Shown here piece by piece: positions 26,959 to 35,614 of a DNA stretch of 41,820 nt. Location of the stretch: the NCBI GenBank assembly GCA_903918315.1, contig CAIXEA010000137.1, positions 1-41,820 on the forward strand. Reading direction: 5' to 3'. A program made the position numbers and the translations under genes. Source of the DNA: an uncultured Acetobacteraceae bacterium. GTDB taxonomy: Bacteria; Pseudomonadota; Alphaproteobacteria; Acetobacterales; Acetobacteraceae. Position 1 is the first letter of the stretch; each line of letters begins with the position of its first letter. The notes under the pieces are model-generated. The model worked only from the letters and a program-made list of their open reading frames with translations. It did not search any database and was not told where the DNA came from.

Positions 26959-27043
26959 GCTTGCGTTCAAGCGCTTGACCGGATTCAGTGCAAGCGGCAT
27001 CACCGCGAGACGCGCGCTGACACAAGAATCTGGAAACGCTGCC

Positions 27044-27235
27044 ATGGCGGACGAAACCGACGACCCGGATATCGCGGCCTCCCGCCTGGAAGCGGCGCTG
27101 GAGCGCATTGCCCAACGCGCCGCGGCGCCAGCAGCCGAACCCGTGCCCACGCCCCTGCCCTCAGCCGAGATTTCGGATCGGCTGGACAGCCTCATCGACC
27201 GACTGCGCGGCGCGCTTGCCGGCAAAGCCGGCTGA
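27044..27235 (+). CDS. Small charged helical protein upstream of zapA
   Basis: A 63-residue acidic, Ala-rich protein. It has two predicted helices (AASRLEAALERIAQRAAA and ISDRLDSLIDRLRGALAG) joined by a Pro-rich linker, and could form a coiled coil. Small coiled-coil proteins (DUF4164-like) often precede zapA in alphaproteobacteria; membership of that family is inferred from position and length only. The last five codons fall inside the first unit of the 29-bp tandem repeat. The start is ATG 27044 with GGAA upstream. zapA begins 106 bp after the stop. Confidence 0.65.
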   Translation: MADETDDPDIAASRLEAALERIAQRAAAPAAEPVPTPLPSAEISDRLDSLIDRLRGALAGKAG

Positions 27236-27335
27236 CAATGACCCGCATTGGCAAAGCCGGCTGACCATGACCCGCATTGGCAAAGCCGGCGGAACAGGAC
27301 CTTAGCCGGCAAAACCGGCGGAGCAGAAAAGGAAA
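27221..27335 (+). repeat. 29-bp tandem repeat spanning the 3' end of the small gene
   Basis: GGCAAAGCCGGC starts at 27221, 27250 and 27279, and a diverged version (GGCAAAACCGGC) at 27308, giving a strict 29-bp period. Units contain a small hairpin (CCGGC-AAA-GCCGG in the first) and GACCCGCATT. The first unit covers the last codons and stop of the 63-residue gene; later units copy that stop into the spacer before zapA. It looks like local slippage or a remnant of it. Confidence 0.85.
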
Positions 27336-27341
27336 CGCGCG

Positions 27342-27665
27342 ATGGCGCAAGTGACGCTTCGTATCAACGGCTTCGCGTATGTGATGGGCTGTGCGGACGG
27401 AGAGGAAGACCATCTGCTGGCGATGGCGGCGGAGGTGGACAAGCGGATCGAGGCCATCAAGGCCTCCGCCGGGCTGAGCGGCGAATCCCGCATGCTGGTG
27501 ATGGCGGCGCTGACGATGGCCGACGAACTCTATGAGCTGCGCAAAAATTATCAGACGGCGCAACCGGCCCCGGTGGCCGAAAAACCCGATCCGAAGCTGG
27601 CACGGCGGCTGAACCGGATGGCGAAACGCGCGGAAGAGATTGCGGAAGACCTGGAGGCTCCCTAA
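27342..27665 (+). CDS. zapA: Cell division protein ZapA
   Basis: A 107-residue FtsZ-ring-stabilising protein. The N-terminal VTLRINGFAYVMGCADGEEDHL and AAEVDKRIEAIKAS match the ZapA globular domain. SGESRMLVMAALTMADELYELRKNY begins the long helix that dimerises as a coiled coil, followed by a basic C-terminal helix (KLARRLNRMAKRAEEIAEDL). ATG 27342 follows AGGAA by seven bases. It heads the conserved zapA - 6S RNA - fau order, which supports the call. Confidence 0.9.
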   Translation: MAQVTLRINGFAYVMGCADGEEDHLLAMAAEVDKRIEAIKASAGLSGESRMLVMAALTMADELYELRKNYQTAQPAPVAEKPDPKLARRLNRMAKRAEEIAEDLEAP

Positions 27666-27812
27666 GTTGTTCGGGCGGGGCTGCCCGGTTCGATAGGTAG
27701 CTCATCCCCAGGGCCAGTAAGCATCTCCCTCGGGAGCTGGCTCTGTCGGGATCTTGGTCTCGGTATCTGGCGCCCACCTGCACACGCAGGCTCTGGGAGG
27801 ATGACAGTCCAA
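27664..27812 (+). ncRNA. ssrS: 6S RNA
   Basis: The 152-bp gap between zapA and fau is where 6S RNA lies in proteobacteria. The sequence shows conserved 3' features: GGCGCCCACCTGCACACGCA with a perfect hairpin CCTGC-ACAC-GCAGG at 27777-27790, followed by a GGGAGGATGACAG segment that I associate with alphaproteobacterial 6S. A second hairpin CTCCC-TC-GGGAG lies at 27725-27736 in the middle. 6S RNA folds as an open promoter mimic and sequesters sigma-70 RNA polymerase. The ends are approximate; the 5' end probably lies within a few bases of the zapA stop. Identification is by position and recalled motifs, not by a covariance model. Confidence 0.75.
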
Positions 27813-27817
27813 CGGCC

Positions 27818-28393
27818 ATGGCGGCTCCGCACATTTCCCATGATCTCGACGATGCCAAGCGGTCCCTGCGGGCCGCTTGCCTCGCCGCGCGCGCCGGGCT
27901 GGATCCGGTTGCGGGGGGGGAGGCGCTGGCCGCGCATGTGCTGCGGGATCTGCCGCCGCCGGTGGGCGCCGTGGTGTCGGCGTTCTGGCCGCTGGGTGGG
28001 GAGATCGATCTGCGCCCGTTGATGCATGCGCTGCATGCGCGCGGGCACGCGGTGGTGCTGCCGATTACCCCGAAACGGGGGCTGCCGCTGACGTTCGGGC
28101 TGTGGCGGCCGGGGGATGCGTTGGTGGCGGAGCGGTTTGGCACCTTCCGGCCGATCGGGCCGGTGTTGGTTCCCGATTTTCTGCTGGTGCCGTTGCTGGC
28201 GTTTGATCGTGCCGGCGGGCGGTTAGGCTATGGCGGCGGCTTTTACGACCGCACCCTACCATTACTGCCTGGATGTTTCGCCCTCGGCTGCGCTTTCGCG
28301 GCGCAAGAGGTGGACGAAGTGCCCGCCGGCCCTTACGACCACCCGCTTGATGCCGTGGCGACGGAACGCGGCATCATCCGCTTCGGAGGTTAA
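27818..28393 (+). CDS. fau: 5-formyltetrahydrofolate cyclo-ligase
   Basis: A 191-residue ATP-dependent enzyme converting 5-formyl-THF to 5,10-methenyl-THF. The N-terminal DAKRSLRAACLAARAGL is the ATP-contact helix. VVSAFWPLGGEIDLRPLM, LPITPKRGLPLTFGLW and the signature LLAFDRAGGRLGYGGGFYDR are all present. Downstream of zapA and 6S RNA this is the typical ygfA/fau position, and it may be co-transcribed with 6S RNA. Its stop directly abuts the ATG of the phosphoesterase gene. This gene and the next use more G than C at third positions compared with neighbours. Confidence 0.92.
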   Translation: MAAPHISHDLDDAKRSLRAACLAARAGLDPVAGGEALAAHVLRDLPPPVGAVVSAFWPLGGEIDLRPLMHALHARGHAVVLPITPKRGLPLTFGLWRPGDALVAERFGTFRPIGPVLVPDFLLVPLLAFDRAGGRLGYGGGFYDRTLPLLPGCFALGCAFAAQEVDEVPAGPYDHPLDAVATERGIIRFGG

Positions 28394-29209
28394 ATGCGCA
28401 TCCTGTTTCTGGGCGATATCGTGGGCCGCACGGGGCGGGAGACGGTGGCCGCCGTGCTGCCCGGACTGCGGGAATCGCTCGGCCTGGATCTGGTGATCGT
28501 GAATGCTGAAAATGCCTCCCACGGGTTCGGGCTTGGCCCCGACATGGCGCAGGCGCTGTTCGCCGCCGGGGCGGATGTGCTCACGCTGGGCAACCACGCC
28601 TGGGACCGCAAAGAGATTATCGGCTATATCGCCGAACACCCGCGTTTGATCCGGCCGGTGAATTATCCGCCGGGCACGCCGGGGGCGGGTTCGGTGGTGG
28701 TGGATGTGCCCGGCGGGCGCAAGGCCCTGGTGGTGCAGGCGATGGGCCGCATCTACATGGACCCGCTGGACTGCCCCTTCCGCGGCACCTCGGAGGTACT
28801 GGCCAAACACCGCATGGGCGCGACCGTGCAGGCCGTCGTGCTCGATATCCATGCCGAGGCGAGCAGCGAGAAAATGGCCTACGCGCATTCCTTCGACGGG
28901 CAGGCGTCGCTGGTGGTGGGGACGCATACGCATTGCCCCTCCGCCGATGCGCAGATCCTGCCGGGCGGCACCGCTTTTCAGTCCGATGCCGGCATGTGCG
29001 GCGATTACGACAGCGTCATCGGCATGGTGAAGGACGGCGCGGCCATGCGCTTCTGGCGCAAGATGCCGGGGGAGAAGCTGGGCCCGGCGGAGGGGCCGGC
29101 AACGGTCTGCGGCGTGTTCGTGGTGACGGACGACGCGACGGGCCTGGCTGTGCGGATTGAACCGCTGCGCATGGGCGGGCGGCTGATGCAGGCGATGCCG
29201 GCGGCGTGA
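28394..29209 (+). CDS. YmdB-like metallophosphoesterase (TIGR00282 family)
   Basis: A 271-residue calcineurin-like phosphoesterase. Metal-binding motifs are LGDIVGRTGRE at the N-terminus, VNAENASHGFG, TLGNHAWDRKEI and VVGTHTHCPSADAQILPGGT. This family includes Bacillus YmdB, which hydrolyses 2',3'-cAMP and affects RNA turnover. It starts the base after the fau stop, with GGAGG at 28385-28389 inside the end of fau, so the two are translated together. Its stop is 10 bp from the convergent acyltransferase gene. Confidence 0.9.
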   Translation: MRILFLGDIVGRTGRETVAAVLPGLRESLGLDLVIVNAENASHGFGLGPDMAQALFAAGADVLTLGNHAWDRKEIIGYIAEHPRLIRPVNYPPGTPGAGSVVVDVPGGRKALVVQAMGRIYMDPLDCPFRGTSEVLAKHRMGATVQAVVLDIHAEASSEKMAYAHSFDGQASLVVGTHTHCPSADAQILPGGTAFQSDAGMCGDYDSVIGMVKDGAAMRFWRKMPGEKLGPAEGPATVCGVFVVTDDATGLAVRIEPLRMGGRLMQAMPAA

Positions 29210-29219
29210 GACCGCTGAC

Positions 29220-30335
29220 TCAGCGGCTGCAGGACGATGCCGCCCGGCCCTGGCCGTGCCACCGCTCAAGCCCGCGCATGGCGCGCAGGATGGGTTGCTC
29301 AATCACGCGATGCAGGAGGATGGCGGCCGCGAGTGCCGCCGCGACCTGAATCATCACAACCGCCCATTCCGGGATCCGCCACAGCAGGCCCGAGGCCGCT
29401 AAACCGCGGGCGATCCATCCGACGATCAAAGGATGGATCAGATACAGGACATAGGACGCCGCCCCGAAGACCTCAGCCGCGCGCCCGCAGCGGATGCGGC
29501 CCGCGGTCTCGGCGGCGGCGATGCCGGCGATGATCAGCGCGCTGGCGGCGCCGTAGAGCAGGACGGTGATCAGCTGGTTGACCGCGATCAGCCCCGCGAC
29601 ATCCAGCGTGCCTGCCAGGGCGAACAGCGAGACCCCCAAACCGGCGATCAGGCCGGGCCGGGGCACCGCGCGGGTGGCGACCAGTCTTGCGACCCCGACC
29701 CCCATCAGGAATTGCAGGTTGAAGGGGGATAGCGCGACATCGCCGAATCCCGCGTCGGCCAGTACGGCCTGCCGCCCCAGGATCGCGGCCAGCCCGGCGA
29801 TCATGACCACCCGCCCGGCGGTGCGGTTGAGAATGGCGAGGCCGAACAGGACATAAAAGACCACCTCGTGTTCCAGCGTCCAGGCGACCCCGATCAGCAG
29901 CGTCTGCCCCAGGGGCAGCAGCGTGAAGGATTCCGTGAGGTTGCCCGGCGCCAGCAACCCGTCCGGATCGGATTTGAGCAAAGCGCGTCCGATCAGCGCC
30001 AGGTTGATCACCCAGTAGATTGGATAGATGCGGGTGAGGCGGCGCCAGGTATAACGGCCGATGCGGTGCGGCTGACCGATATCATTATAATGCACATACG
30101 TTATGATAAAACCGCTCAGGACGAAGAAAAAATCGACCCCCGCGTGACCGAAACCAAAATAGTTTCCAAACGCGATTTTACCGAGGTATTGCGGCATCGA
30201 TAAGGATCGGGTGGCGTGATAGAAAACGACCATCAGCGCCGCCACGCCGCGGACGGCCTGGATTCCGAGCAGGCGATCCGTTTCGGAACGATCCATCATG
30301 GGGGCACGCGAGCCAATCACGATATGCCGGCTCAT
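29220..30335 (-). CDS. Acyltransferase family membrane protein (OafA/YrhL type)
   Basis: A 371-residue integral membrane acyltransferase-3 protein with about ten hydrophobic helices. The N-terminal GIQAVRGVAALMVVFYHATR holds the catalytic-type His of the R-x10-H motif. HAGVDFFFVLSGFIITYVHY and YTWRRLTRIYPIYW are strong signatures of the family. Members O-acetylate or acylate surface sugars or other envelope molecules. I chose ATG 30335 with GGGAG ten bases upstream; an upstream in-frame start at 30410 would lie in the divergent promoter region. No polysaccharide genes are nearby to name the substrate. Confidence 0.85.
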   Translation of the reverse strand: MSRHIVIGSRAPMMDRSETDRLLGIQAVRGVAALMVVFYHATRSLSMPQYLGKIAFGNYFGFGHAGVDFFFVLSGFIITYVHYNDIGQPHRIGRYTWRRLTRIYPIYWVINLALIGRALLKSDPDGLLAPGNLTESFTLLPLGQTLLIGVAWTLEHEVVFYVLFGLAILNRTAGRVVMIAGLAAILGRQAVLADAGFGDVALSPFNLQFLMGVGVARLVATRAVPRPGLIAGLGVSLFALAGTLDVAGLIAVNQLITVLLYGAASALIIAGIAAAETAGRIRCGRAAEVFGAASYVLYLIHPLIVGWIARGLAASGLLWRIPEWAVVMIQVAAALAAAILLHRVIEQPILRAMRGLERWHGQGRAASSCSR

Positions 30336-30378
30336 GGCTGGTTGCTCCCATCCGTGCGGGGTGGGGTGTAACGGGGGC

Positions 30379-30392
30379 GGACAGGTCTGTCC
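30379..30392. promoter_or_regulatory. Inverted repeat in the divergent acyltransferase/yebC promoter region
   Basis: GGACAG and CTGTCC flank a GT spacer, a perfect 6-bp inverted repeat in the 144-bp gap between two divergently transcribed genes. It could be an operator for a dimeric regulator. No regulator is encoded nearby, and nothing else in the gap is clear. Confidence 0.25.
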
Positions 30393-30479
30393 ATGATGGC
30401 GCCCGATCACGTCTGTCGCATCGCGCCAAGCCGGTGTAAACAGCCGCCACGATCAACCCCATCAGCCACCGACGGAACC

Positions 30480-31229
30480 ATGGCCGGCCATTCCCACGCC
30501 AAGAACATCATGCACCGCAAGGGTGTGCAGGACGCCAAGCGCGGCCGCATCTATGCCAAGCTGATCCGCGAAATCACCGTCTCCGCCCGGCAGGGCCTGC
30601 CTGATCCGGCGTTCAACCCGCGCCTGCGCGCCGCCATGTCGGCCGCGCGCCAGGCCAATATGACCAAGGACACGATCGAGCGCGCGGTCAAGAAAGCCGC
30701 CGGTGCGGCGGGCGGGGACGATTACGTGGAAGTGCGCTACGAAGGCTACGGCCCCAACGGCGTCGCGGTCATCGTCGAAACCCTGACCGACAATCGCAAC
30801 CGCACCGCCGGCGACGTCCGCTCCGCCTTCACCAAGCATGGCGGGGCCCTGGGGGAAACCAATTCCGTCAGCTTCCTGTTCAACCGCCTGGGCGTGATCC
30901 GCTTCCCGCTGGCGGTGGCATCGGCCGACGACATGCTGGAAGCCGCGATCGACGCCGGCGCGGACAATGCCGAAACCGACGACGAAGCGCATGAAATCAC
31001 CTGCGCGGTGGAAGACTTCTTCGCGGTGCGCGATGCGCTCGAAGCCCGGTTCGGGGCGCCGGAGACCGCCAAGTTCGACTGGCGCCCGACCACCGAGGTC
31101 ACGCTGGACGAAGACAAGGCCCGCGCCGTGCTCAAGCTGCTCGACGTGCTGGAAGACAATGACGACGTGCAGAACGTCTTCGCCAATTTCGACATCCCCG
31201 ATGAGGTGATGCAGCGCCTGTCGGCGTAA
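30480..31229 (+). CDS. yebC: YebC/PmpR-type (TACO1 family) translation or transcription factor
   Basis: A 249-residue protein starting [20 protein letters not shown], the diagnostic TACO1/YebC N-terminus (usually MAGHSKWANIKHRK). Further signatures are [44 protein letters not shown] and [22 protein letters not shown]. Members were described as transcriptional regulators; more recent work links YebC to relief of ribosome stalling on proline-rich stretches. ATG 30480 is fixed by this N-terminus; in-frame codons upstream are not family sequence. In many proteobacteria it precedes ruvC, but here an FAD oxidoreductase follows after 11 bp. Confidence 0.92.
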   Translation: MAGHSHAKNIMHRKGVQDAKRGRIYAKLIREITVSARQGLPDPAFNPRLRAAMSAARQANMTKDTIERAVKKAAGAAGGDDYVEVRYEGYGPNGVAVIVETLTDNRNRTAGDVRSAFTKHGGALGETNSVSFLFNRLGVIRFPLAVASADDMLEAAIDAGADNAETDDEAHEITCAVEDFFAVRDALEARFGAPETAKFDWRPTTEVTLDEDKARAVLKLLDVLEDNDDVQNVFANFDIPDEVMQRLSA

Positions 31230-31240
31230 AGGAGCCCGCT

Positions 31241-32347
31241 GTGGAAGAAGTCGATTGCATCGTTGCCGGCGCCGGCGTGGTGGGCCTGGCCGTGGCCCGA
31301 GCCCTGGCGATGTCGGGGCGGGAGGTCATCCTGCTGGACTCCGCCGAGGGGATCGGAACCGAAACATCCTCGCGCAACAGCGAAGTCATTCACGCCGGGA
31401 TCTACTACCCGGCCAACAGCCTCATGGCCCGCTTCTGCGTTGCCGGGCGGCGCATGCTGTACCCCTATTGTGAGGAACGCGGCGTCCCGCATCGCAATTG
31501 CGGCAAGCTGATCGTGGCGACGAATGCGCAGGAAGATACCATGCTCGCGGGCATCAAGGCGCGCGCCGAGGCCAATGGGGTGGAGGGCATGCGCGTCCTG
31601 ACCGCCGCGGAGGCGATCGCGATGGAACCCAACCTGCAATGCACGAGCGCGCTGCACTCCCCCACCACCGGCATCATCGACAGCCACGCCTATATGCTGG
31701 CGCTGCAGGGCGATGCGGAGAACGCGGGCTGCACCCCGGTCTTCTTCTCCCCCGTCGTGCGCGCCCGCGCAGCCGATCGGCTGGTTGAGGTGGAAGTCGG
31801 GGGGAACGACCCGATGACGCTGCGGTGCCGGCTGTTCGTGAACGCGGCCGGGCTGCATGCGCCCTTCCTGGCACGCCATATCGAGGGCATGCCGCAGGAC
31901 CGGGTTCCGACGGCCTATTATGCCAAGGGCAACTATTTCACCCTCGCCGGGCGGTCGCCGTTTTCGCGCCTGATCTATCCCGTGCCGGTGCCGGGCGGGC
32001 TGGGCGTGCATCTGACCATCGACCTTGGCGGGCAGGCCCGCTTCGGGCCGGACGTGGAATGGGTCGACACCATCGATTACCAGGTCGATCCGTCGCGCGC
32101 CGACAGCTTCTACGCGGCGGTGCGGACCTACTGGCCCGGGTTGAAGGATGGGGGCCTGCAGCCGGGCTATGCCGGCATTCGCCCCAAGATCGTGCCCAAG
32201 GGCGCGCCGGGGCAGGATTTCGTGGTCCAGGGGCCGCAGACGCATGGGGTGCCGGGCCTGATCAACCTGTTCGGGATCGAGTCTCCCGGCCTGACGGCGT
32301 CGATGGCGATCGCCGCGCATGTGTTGGAGGTCAGCACGACGGGTTAG
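31241..32347 (+). CDS. FAD-dependent oxidoreductase, L-2-hydroxyglutarate oxidase-like
   Basis: A 368-residue DAO-superfamily flavoprotein. The dinucleotide-binding motif [14 protein letters not shown] is at residues 10-23, followed by the acidic strand end [29 protein letters not shown]. The [14 protein letters not shown] motif is the hallmark of the L2HGDH/LhgO group. [33 protein letters not shown] forms the C-terminal FAD contact. It probably oxidises an L-2-hydroxy acid, feeding electrons to quinone or oxygen. The GTG at 31241 has AAAGGAG six bases upstream. It sits 11 bp after yebC and is followed immediately by a long hairpin. Confidence 0.85.
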   Translation: MEEVDCIVAGAGVVGLAVARALAMSGREVILLDSAEGIGTETSSRNSEVIHAGIYYPANSLMARFCVAGRRMLYPYCEERGVPHRNCGKLIVATNAQEDTMLAGIKARAEANGVEGMRVLTAAEAIAMEPNLQCTSALHSPTTGIIDSHAYMLALQGDAENAGCTPVFFSPVVRARAADRLVEVEVGGNDPMTLRCRLFVNAAGLHAPFLARHIEGMPQDRVPTAYYAKGNYFTLAGRSPFSRLIYPVPVPGGLGVHLTIDLGGQARFGPDVEWVDTIDYQVDPSRADSFYAAVRTYWPGLKDGGLQPGYAGIRPKIVPKGAPGQDFVVQGPQTHGVPGLINLFGIESPGLTASMAIAAHVLEVSTTG

Positions 32348-32348
32348 A

Positions 32349-32391
32349 GCGGGATGACCGGAGGTGGACTCACCGAAGGTCTGAATCCCGC
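32349..32391. repeat. Long imperfect palindrome after the oxidoreductase gene
   Basis: Nested complementary blocks GCGGGAT (32349-32355), GACC, GGTG, then CACC, GGTC and ATCCCGC (32385-32391) form a roughly 15-bp stem with two small interruptions and a four-base loop GACT. It begins two bases after the stop codon. There is no T run, so it may be a transcript-stabilising REP-type element or a weak terminator. Similar GCGGGAT-type extragenic palindromes occur in related alphaproteobacteria, from memory. The rest of the 135-bp gap to hisS shows no gene. Confidence 0.6.
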
Positions 32392-32482
32392 GACCGAACG
32401 GGCGCAACCCTCCCCTCTCAAGCAAACTCTTGCCTCCCGGTTCGCATTCGCTAGGTTGCCCGGTCTGCGATAGGACCCAACC

Positions 32483-33718
32483 GTGACCGAACTCCAACCC
32501 GCCCGCGGCACCCATGACCTGATTGGCGAGGATCAGCGCCGCCACCACCACGTCGCCGAAACCGCGCGCCGCATCGCCGCGTCCTACGGCTTCGACGAAT
32601 GGATCACGCCGATCTTCGAGGATACGCGGGTGTTCTCGCGGACCTTGGGGGAAACGTCGGATGTCGTGATGAAGGAGATGTACACCTTCGAAGACCGCGG
32701 CGGCGACTCCGTCACATTGCGCCCCGAAGGCACCGCCGGCGTCTGCCGCGCGCTGGTCACCAACGGCCTGACCCAGAGCCTGCCGCAGAAGGTGTTCTAT
32801 GCCGGCCCGATGTTTCGCTACGAGCGCCCGCAGAAAGGCCGCTACCGCCAGTTTCACCAGATCGGTATCGAACTGATAGGCCCTTCCGAACCCCTCGCCG
32901 ATGCCGAAGCCATCGCCTGCGGCTGGGATATTCTCAAGGCGCTGGGCGTCGCCGATGATACGGTTCTGGAGATCAACACGCTCGGCGACAAGGAAAGCCA
33001 CGCCGCTTACCGGGACGCGCTGATCGCCTATTTCGCCGCCCATCAGGACAAGCTGTCCAAGGACAGCCTGACACGGCTGGAGCGCAATCCGATGCGCATC
33101 CTCGATAGCAAGGATGAGGGCGATCGCTCGATCGTCGCCGGCGCACCCACCATCGAGCCGTACCTGACAGAGGCCGCCGCCACCTTCTACGCCCAGGTGC
33201 AGGCCTATCTGACCGGCTTCGGCGTGCCGTTCCGCAAGAACCCGCGCATCGTCCGCGGCCTGGATTACTACGGCCATACCGCGTTCGAATTCGTGACCTC
33301 CAAACTCGGCGCACAGGGCACGGTGATGGCCGGCGGGCGCTATGACGGGCTGGTGGCCGAGATGGGCGGGCCGCGCACCCCCGCCGTTGGCTGGGCCGCC
33401 GGCATCGAACGGCTGGGCATGCTGATGGACGCCGCACCGCCGCCGCCGGCGCCGGTCGTGGTCGTACCCATTGGTGAGGCCGCCGAGGCCGCCGCCTTGG
33501 GCGTGCTGCAAGCCCTGCGCGCCGCCGGCATTCGCGCCGAGATGGCGTATCGCGGCAATCTGCGCCGCCGCATGGAACGGGCCAACAAAATCGGCGCCCG
33601 CGCCACCGTCATCCTGGGCGACGACGACATCGCCGCCGGGGTCGCGCAGGTGAAGGACCTGCGCACCGGCACGCAGGACGCGGTGGCCTTCGCCGAGATC
33701 GCCGCGCGCCTCGCATGA
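32483..33718 (+). CDS. hisS: Histidine-tRNA ligase
   Basis: A 411-residue class II aminoacyl-tRNA synthetase. Motif 1 lies around [16 protein letters not shown], motif 2 is [20 protein letters not shown], the [13 protein letters not shown] loop binds ATP/histidine, and [14 protein letters not shown] plus GGRYDGL are the two histidine-specific signatures. The C-terminal anticodon-binding domain begins near residue 318 ([16 protein letters not shown]). The start is GTG 32483 with AGGA upstream. The last four bases overlap prfA (ATGA), so the two translation genes are coupled. Confidence 0.95.
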   Translation: MTELQPARGTHDLIGEDQRRHHHVAETARRIAASYGFDEWITPIFEDTRVFSRTLGETSDVVMKEMYTFEDRGGDSVTLRPEGTAGVCRALVTNGLTQSLPQKVFYAGPMFRYERPQKGRYRQFHQIGIELIGPSEPLADAEAIACGWDILKALGVADDTVLEINTLGDKESHAAYRDALIAYFAAHQDKLSKDSLTRLERNPMRILDSKDEGDRSIVAGAPTIEPYLTEAAATFYAQVQAYLTGFGVPFRKNPRIVRGLDYYGHTAFEFVTSKLGAQGTVMAGGRYDGLVAEMGGPRTPAVGWAAGIERLGMLMDAAPPPPAPVVVVPIGEAAEAAALGVLQALRAAGIRAEMAYRGNLRRRMERANKIGARATVILGDDDIAAGVAQVKDLRTGTQDAVAFAEIAARLA

Positions 33719-34770
33719 GCCTCGCTTATAAACTCGACCGGATCGCCGCGCGGGCGGACGAACTCCGTGCCATGCTCGGGGAGGGTATTTCGGGGGAAGC
33801 CTATGTGAAGGCGTCCCGCGAGCTCAATGATATCGAGCCGGTGGTCGAACGTATCGGCGAACTGCGAACGGCCGAACAGGCGCGCGCGGAGGCCGAAGCG
33901 CTGCTGGGCGATCCGGAAATGCGCGGTCTGGCGGAAGCGGAACTGTTCGAGCTGAAGGAGCGCATCCCGGCGCTGGAACACGAAATCCGCCTGGCGCTGC
34001 TGCCGAAGGATGAAGCCGACGCGCGGTCCGCCATTCTGGAAATCCGCCCGGCGGCGGGCGGCGATGAAGCCGGCTTGTTCGCCGCCGAACTGTTCCAGAT
34101 GTACCAGAAATACGCCGAAGGCCGCGGTTGGCGGTTCGAGGTCATGGAGCGCGGCGAGTCCGAGCTCGGCGGCCTCAAGGAAGGCATCGCCGAAATCACC
34201 GGCCGCAACGTCTTCGCCCGGCTGAAATACGAATCCGGCGTCCACCGCGTCCAGCGCGTGCCCGCGACCGAGAGTCAGGGCCGCATCCATACCTCCACCG
34301 TCACCGTGGCGGTGCTGCCGGAGGCGGAGGATGTGGATGTCGAGGTCAACGAAGGCGACCTGCGCATCGACGTCTACCGTGCCTCCGGCGCCGGTGGGCA
34401 GCATGTGAACAAAACCGAAAGCGCGGTGCGGATCACGCATATTCCGACCGGCATCGTGGTGGCGATGCAGGAAGAGCGCAGCCAGCATAAGAACCGCGCC
34501 AAGGCGATGAAGATCCTGCGCTCCCGGATGTATGAGCAGCAGCGGGCTTCGTTGAGCGCGACTCGCGCGGCGGATCGCAAAAGCCAGGTAGGCACGGGCG
34601 ACCGGTCGGAGCGGATCCGGACCTATAATTTCCCGCAGGGCCGGGTATCCGACCACCGCATCAATCTGACGCTGTACAAGATCGACCGCGTGATGATGGG
34701 CGATATGGATGAATTCATCGACAAGCTGACCGCTGAAGATCAGGCCGCGCGGCTTGCCGCGGAGGAATGA
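33715..34770 (+). CDS. prfA: Peptide chain release factor 1
   Basis: A 351-residue class I release factor. The catalytic GGQ is at residues 227-229 in [20 protein letters not shown]. The anticodon-like discriminator is Pro-Ala-Thr in [15 protein letters not shown], which marks RF1 (UAA/UAG) rather than RF2. The N-terminal domain is helical. It overlaps hisS by four bases. The common downstream partner prmC, the methyltransferase for the GGQ glutamine, is not here; a convergent carD follows instead. Confidence 0.96.
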   Translation: MSLAYKLDRIAARADELRAMLGEGISGEAYVKASRELNDIEPVVERIGELRTAEQARAEAEALLGDPEMRGLAEAELFELKERIPALEHEIRLALLPKDEADARSAILEIRPAAGGDEAGLFAAELFQMYQKYAEGRGWRFEVMERGESELGGLKEGIAEITGRNVFARLKYESGVHRVQRVPATESQGRIHTSTVTVAVLPEAEDVDVEVNEGDLRIDVYRASGAGGQHVNKTESAVRITHIPTGIVVAMQEERSQHKNRAKAMKILRSRMYEQQRASLSATRAADRKSQVGTGDRSERIRTYNFPQGRVSDHRINLTLYKIDRVMMGDMDEFIDKLTAEDQAARLAAEE

Positions 34771-34773
34771 CCA

Positions 34774-34793
34774 CCGGGGGATTGATCCCCCGG
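34774..34793. terminator. Hairpin between convergent prfA and carD
   Basis: CCGGGGGAT-TG-ATCCCCCGG is a perfect 9-bp inverted repeat with a two-base centre, three bases after the prfA stop and 13 bases from the carD stop. No T run follows on either strand, so its efficiency as a Rho-independent terminator is uncertain, but position and symmetry suit a shared terminator. Confidence 0.55.
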
Positions 34794-34806
34794 CGGATTG
34801 CTGTCG

Positions 34807-35499
34807 TCAGCCGCCCTTGAGGAATTCGATCAGCTTGGCCACGGCCGCCTGCTTGTCGATCTGATCCAGCGCCGCCAGTTCCGCCGCCAGGCGATCCATC
34901 GCCGCTTCATAAATCTGGCGTTCGGAGAAGCTTTGATCCGGTTGACCGGCGTTGCGATGCAGGTCGCGCACGACCTCCGCGATCGCCAACGGATCGCCGG
35001 AGTTGATTTTCGCCTCATATTCCTGCGCCCGGCGCGACCACATGGTGCGCTTGATACGGGCCCGGCCCTTGAGGACGGCCAGCGCCTCATCGAAGGACTT
35101 GCGGCTGGATAGCTTGCGCAGACCGGCGGTGCGGGCCTTGGAAACCGGCACCCGCAGGGTCATGCGGTTTTCTTCGAAGGTGATGTGGATGAGTTCGAGG
35201 CGATGGCCGGCGATTTCCTCGGTCGCGATTCGCTCGACCTTGCCCACGCCATGGGTCGGGTAAACGACATAGTCGCCTTCCACGAAGATCTCGGCCTTCG
35301 CCATCGCGCGCGGAATCTGCGTCGGCCCGCCATGCGACATCGGCCGCGGCGGGGGAGAAGAGGTCACCGCGGCAGGGGTGGCAACAGGGGCAGCGACGGG
35401 TTTGGTCGGCTTACGGGCTGCTTTCGACGCCGTGGCCGCGTTCCCACCATCTGAGTCCACGTCCTGCTCCGAAACCGCGACATCGGCGGATTGCGTCAT
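34807..35499 (-). CDS. CarD family transcriptional regulator with N-terminal extension
   Basis: A 230-residue CarD/CdnL-type protein that binds RNA polymerase beta and stabilises open promoter complexes. The Tudor-like RNAP-interaction domain begins near residue 70 (FVEGDYVVYPTHGVGKVERI) and the helical DNA-interaction domain follows (KSFDEALAVLKGRARIKRTMWSRRAQEYEAKI). Residues 1-65 are an added Ala/Pro/Thr-rich, probably disordered region. Shorter in-frame starts exist at internal Met54 and Met66, so the extension may be shorter in vivo. The carD-fdxA-hslR-helicase order is common in alphaproteobacteria. Confidence 0.9.
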   Translation of the reverse strand: MTQSADVAVSEQDVDSDGGNAATASKAARKPTKPVAAPVATPAAVTSSPPPRPMSHGGPTQIPRAMAKAEIFVEGDYVVYPTHGVGKVERIATEEIAGHRLELIHITFEENRMTLRVPVSKARTAGLRKLSSRKSFDEALAVLKGRARIKRTMWSRRAQEYEAKINSGDPLAIAEVVRDLHRNAGQPDQSFSERQIYEAAMDRLAAELAALDQIDKQAAVAKLIEFLKGG

Positions 35500-35614
35500 G
35501 CCAGGTACCCCGTACCAGTATCATTGTTTCACGGCCGCGGGAGTCGCGGCGATCTTAGACTTTCCCCCATATGGGGCCGCCCGCCGCGCCCAAAAGGGGG
35601 CGGCGCCAGGAAAC

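Noticed and set aside
30746-33511. Minus-strand open frame of 921 codons
   Set aside because: It is antisense to yebC, the L-2-hydroxyglutarate oxidase-like gene and hisS, all clearly real; it is typical GC-bias shadow sequence.
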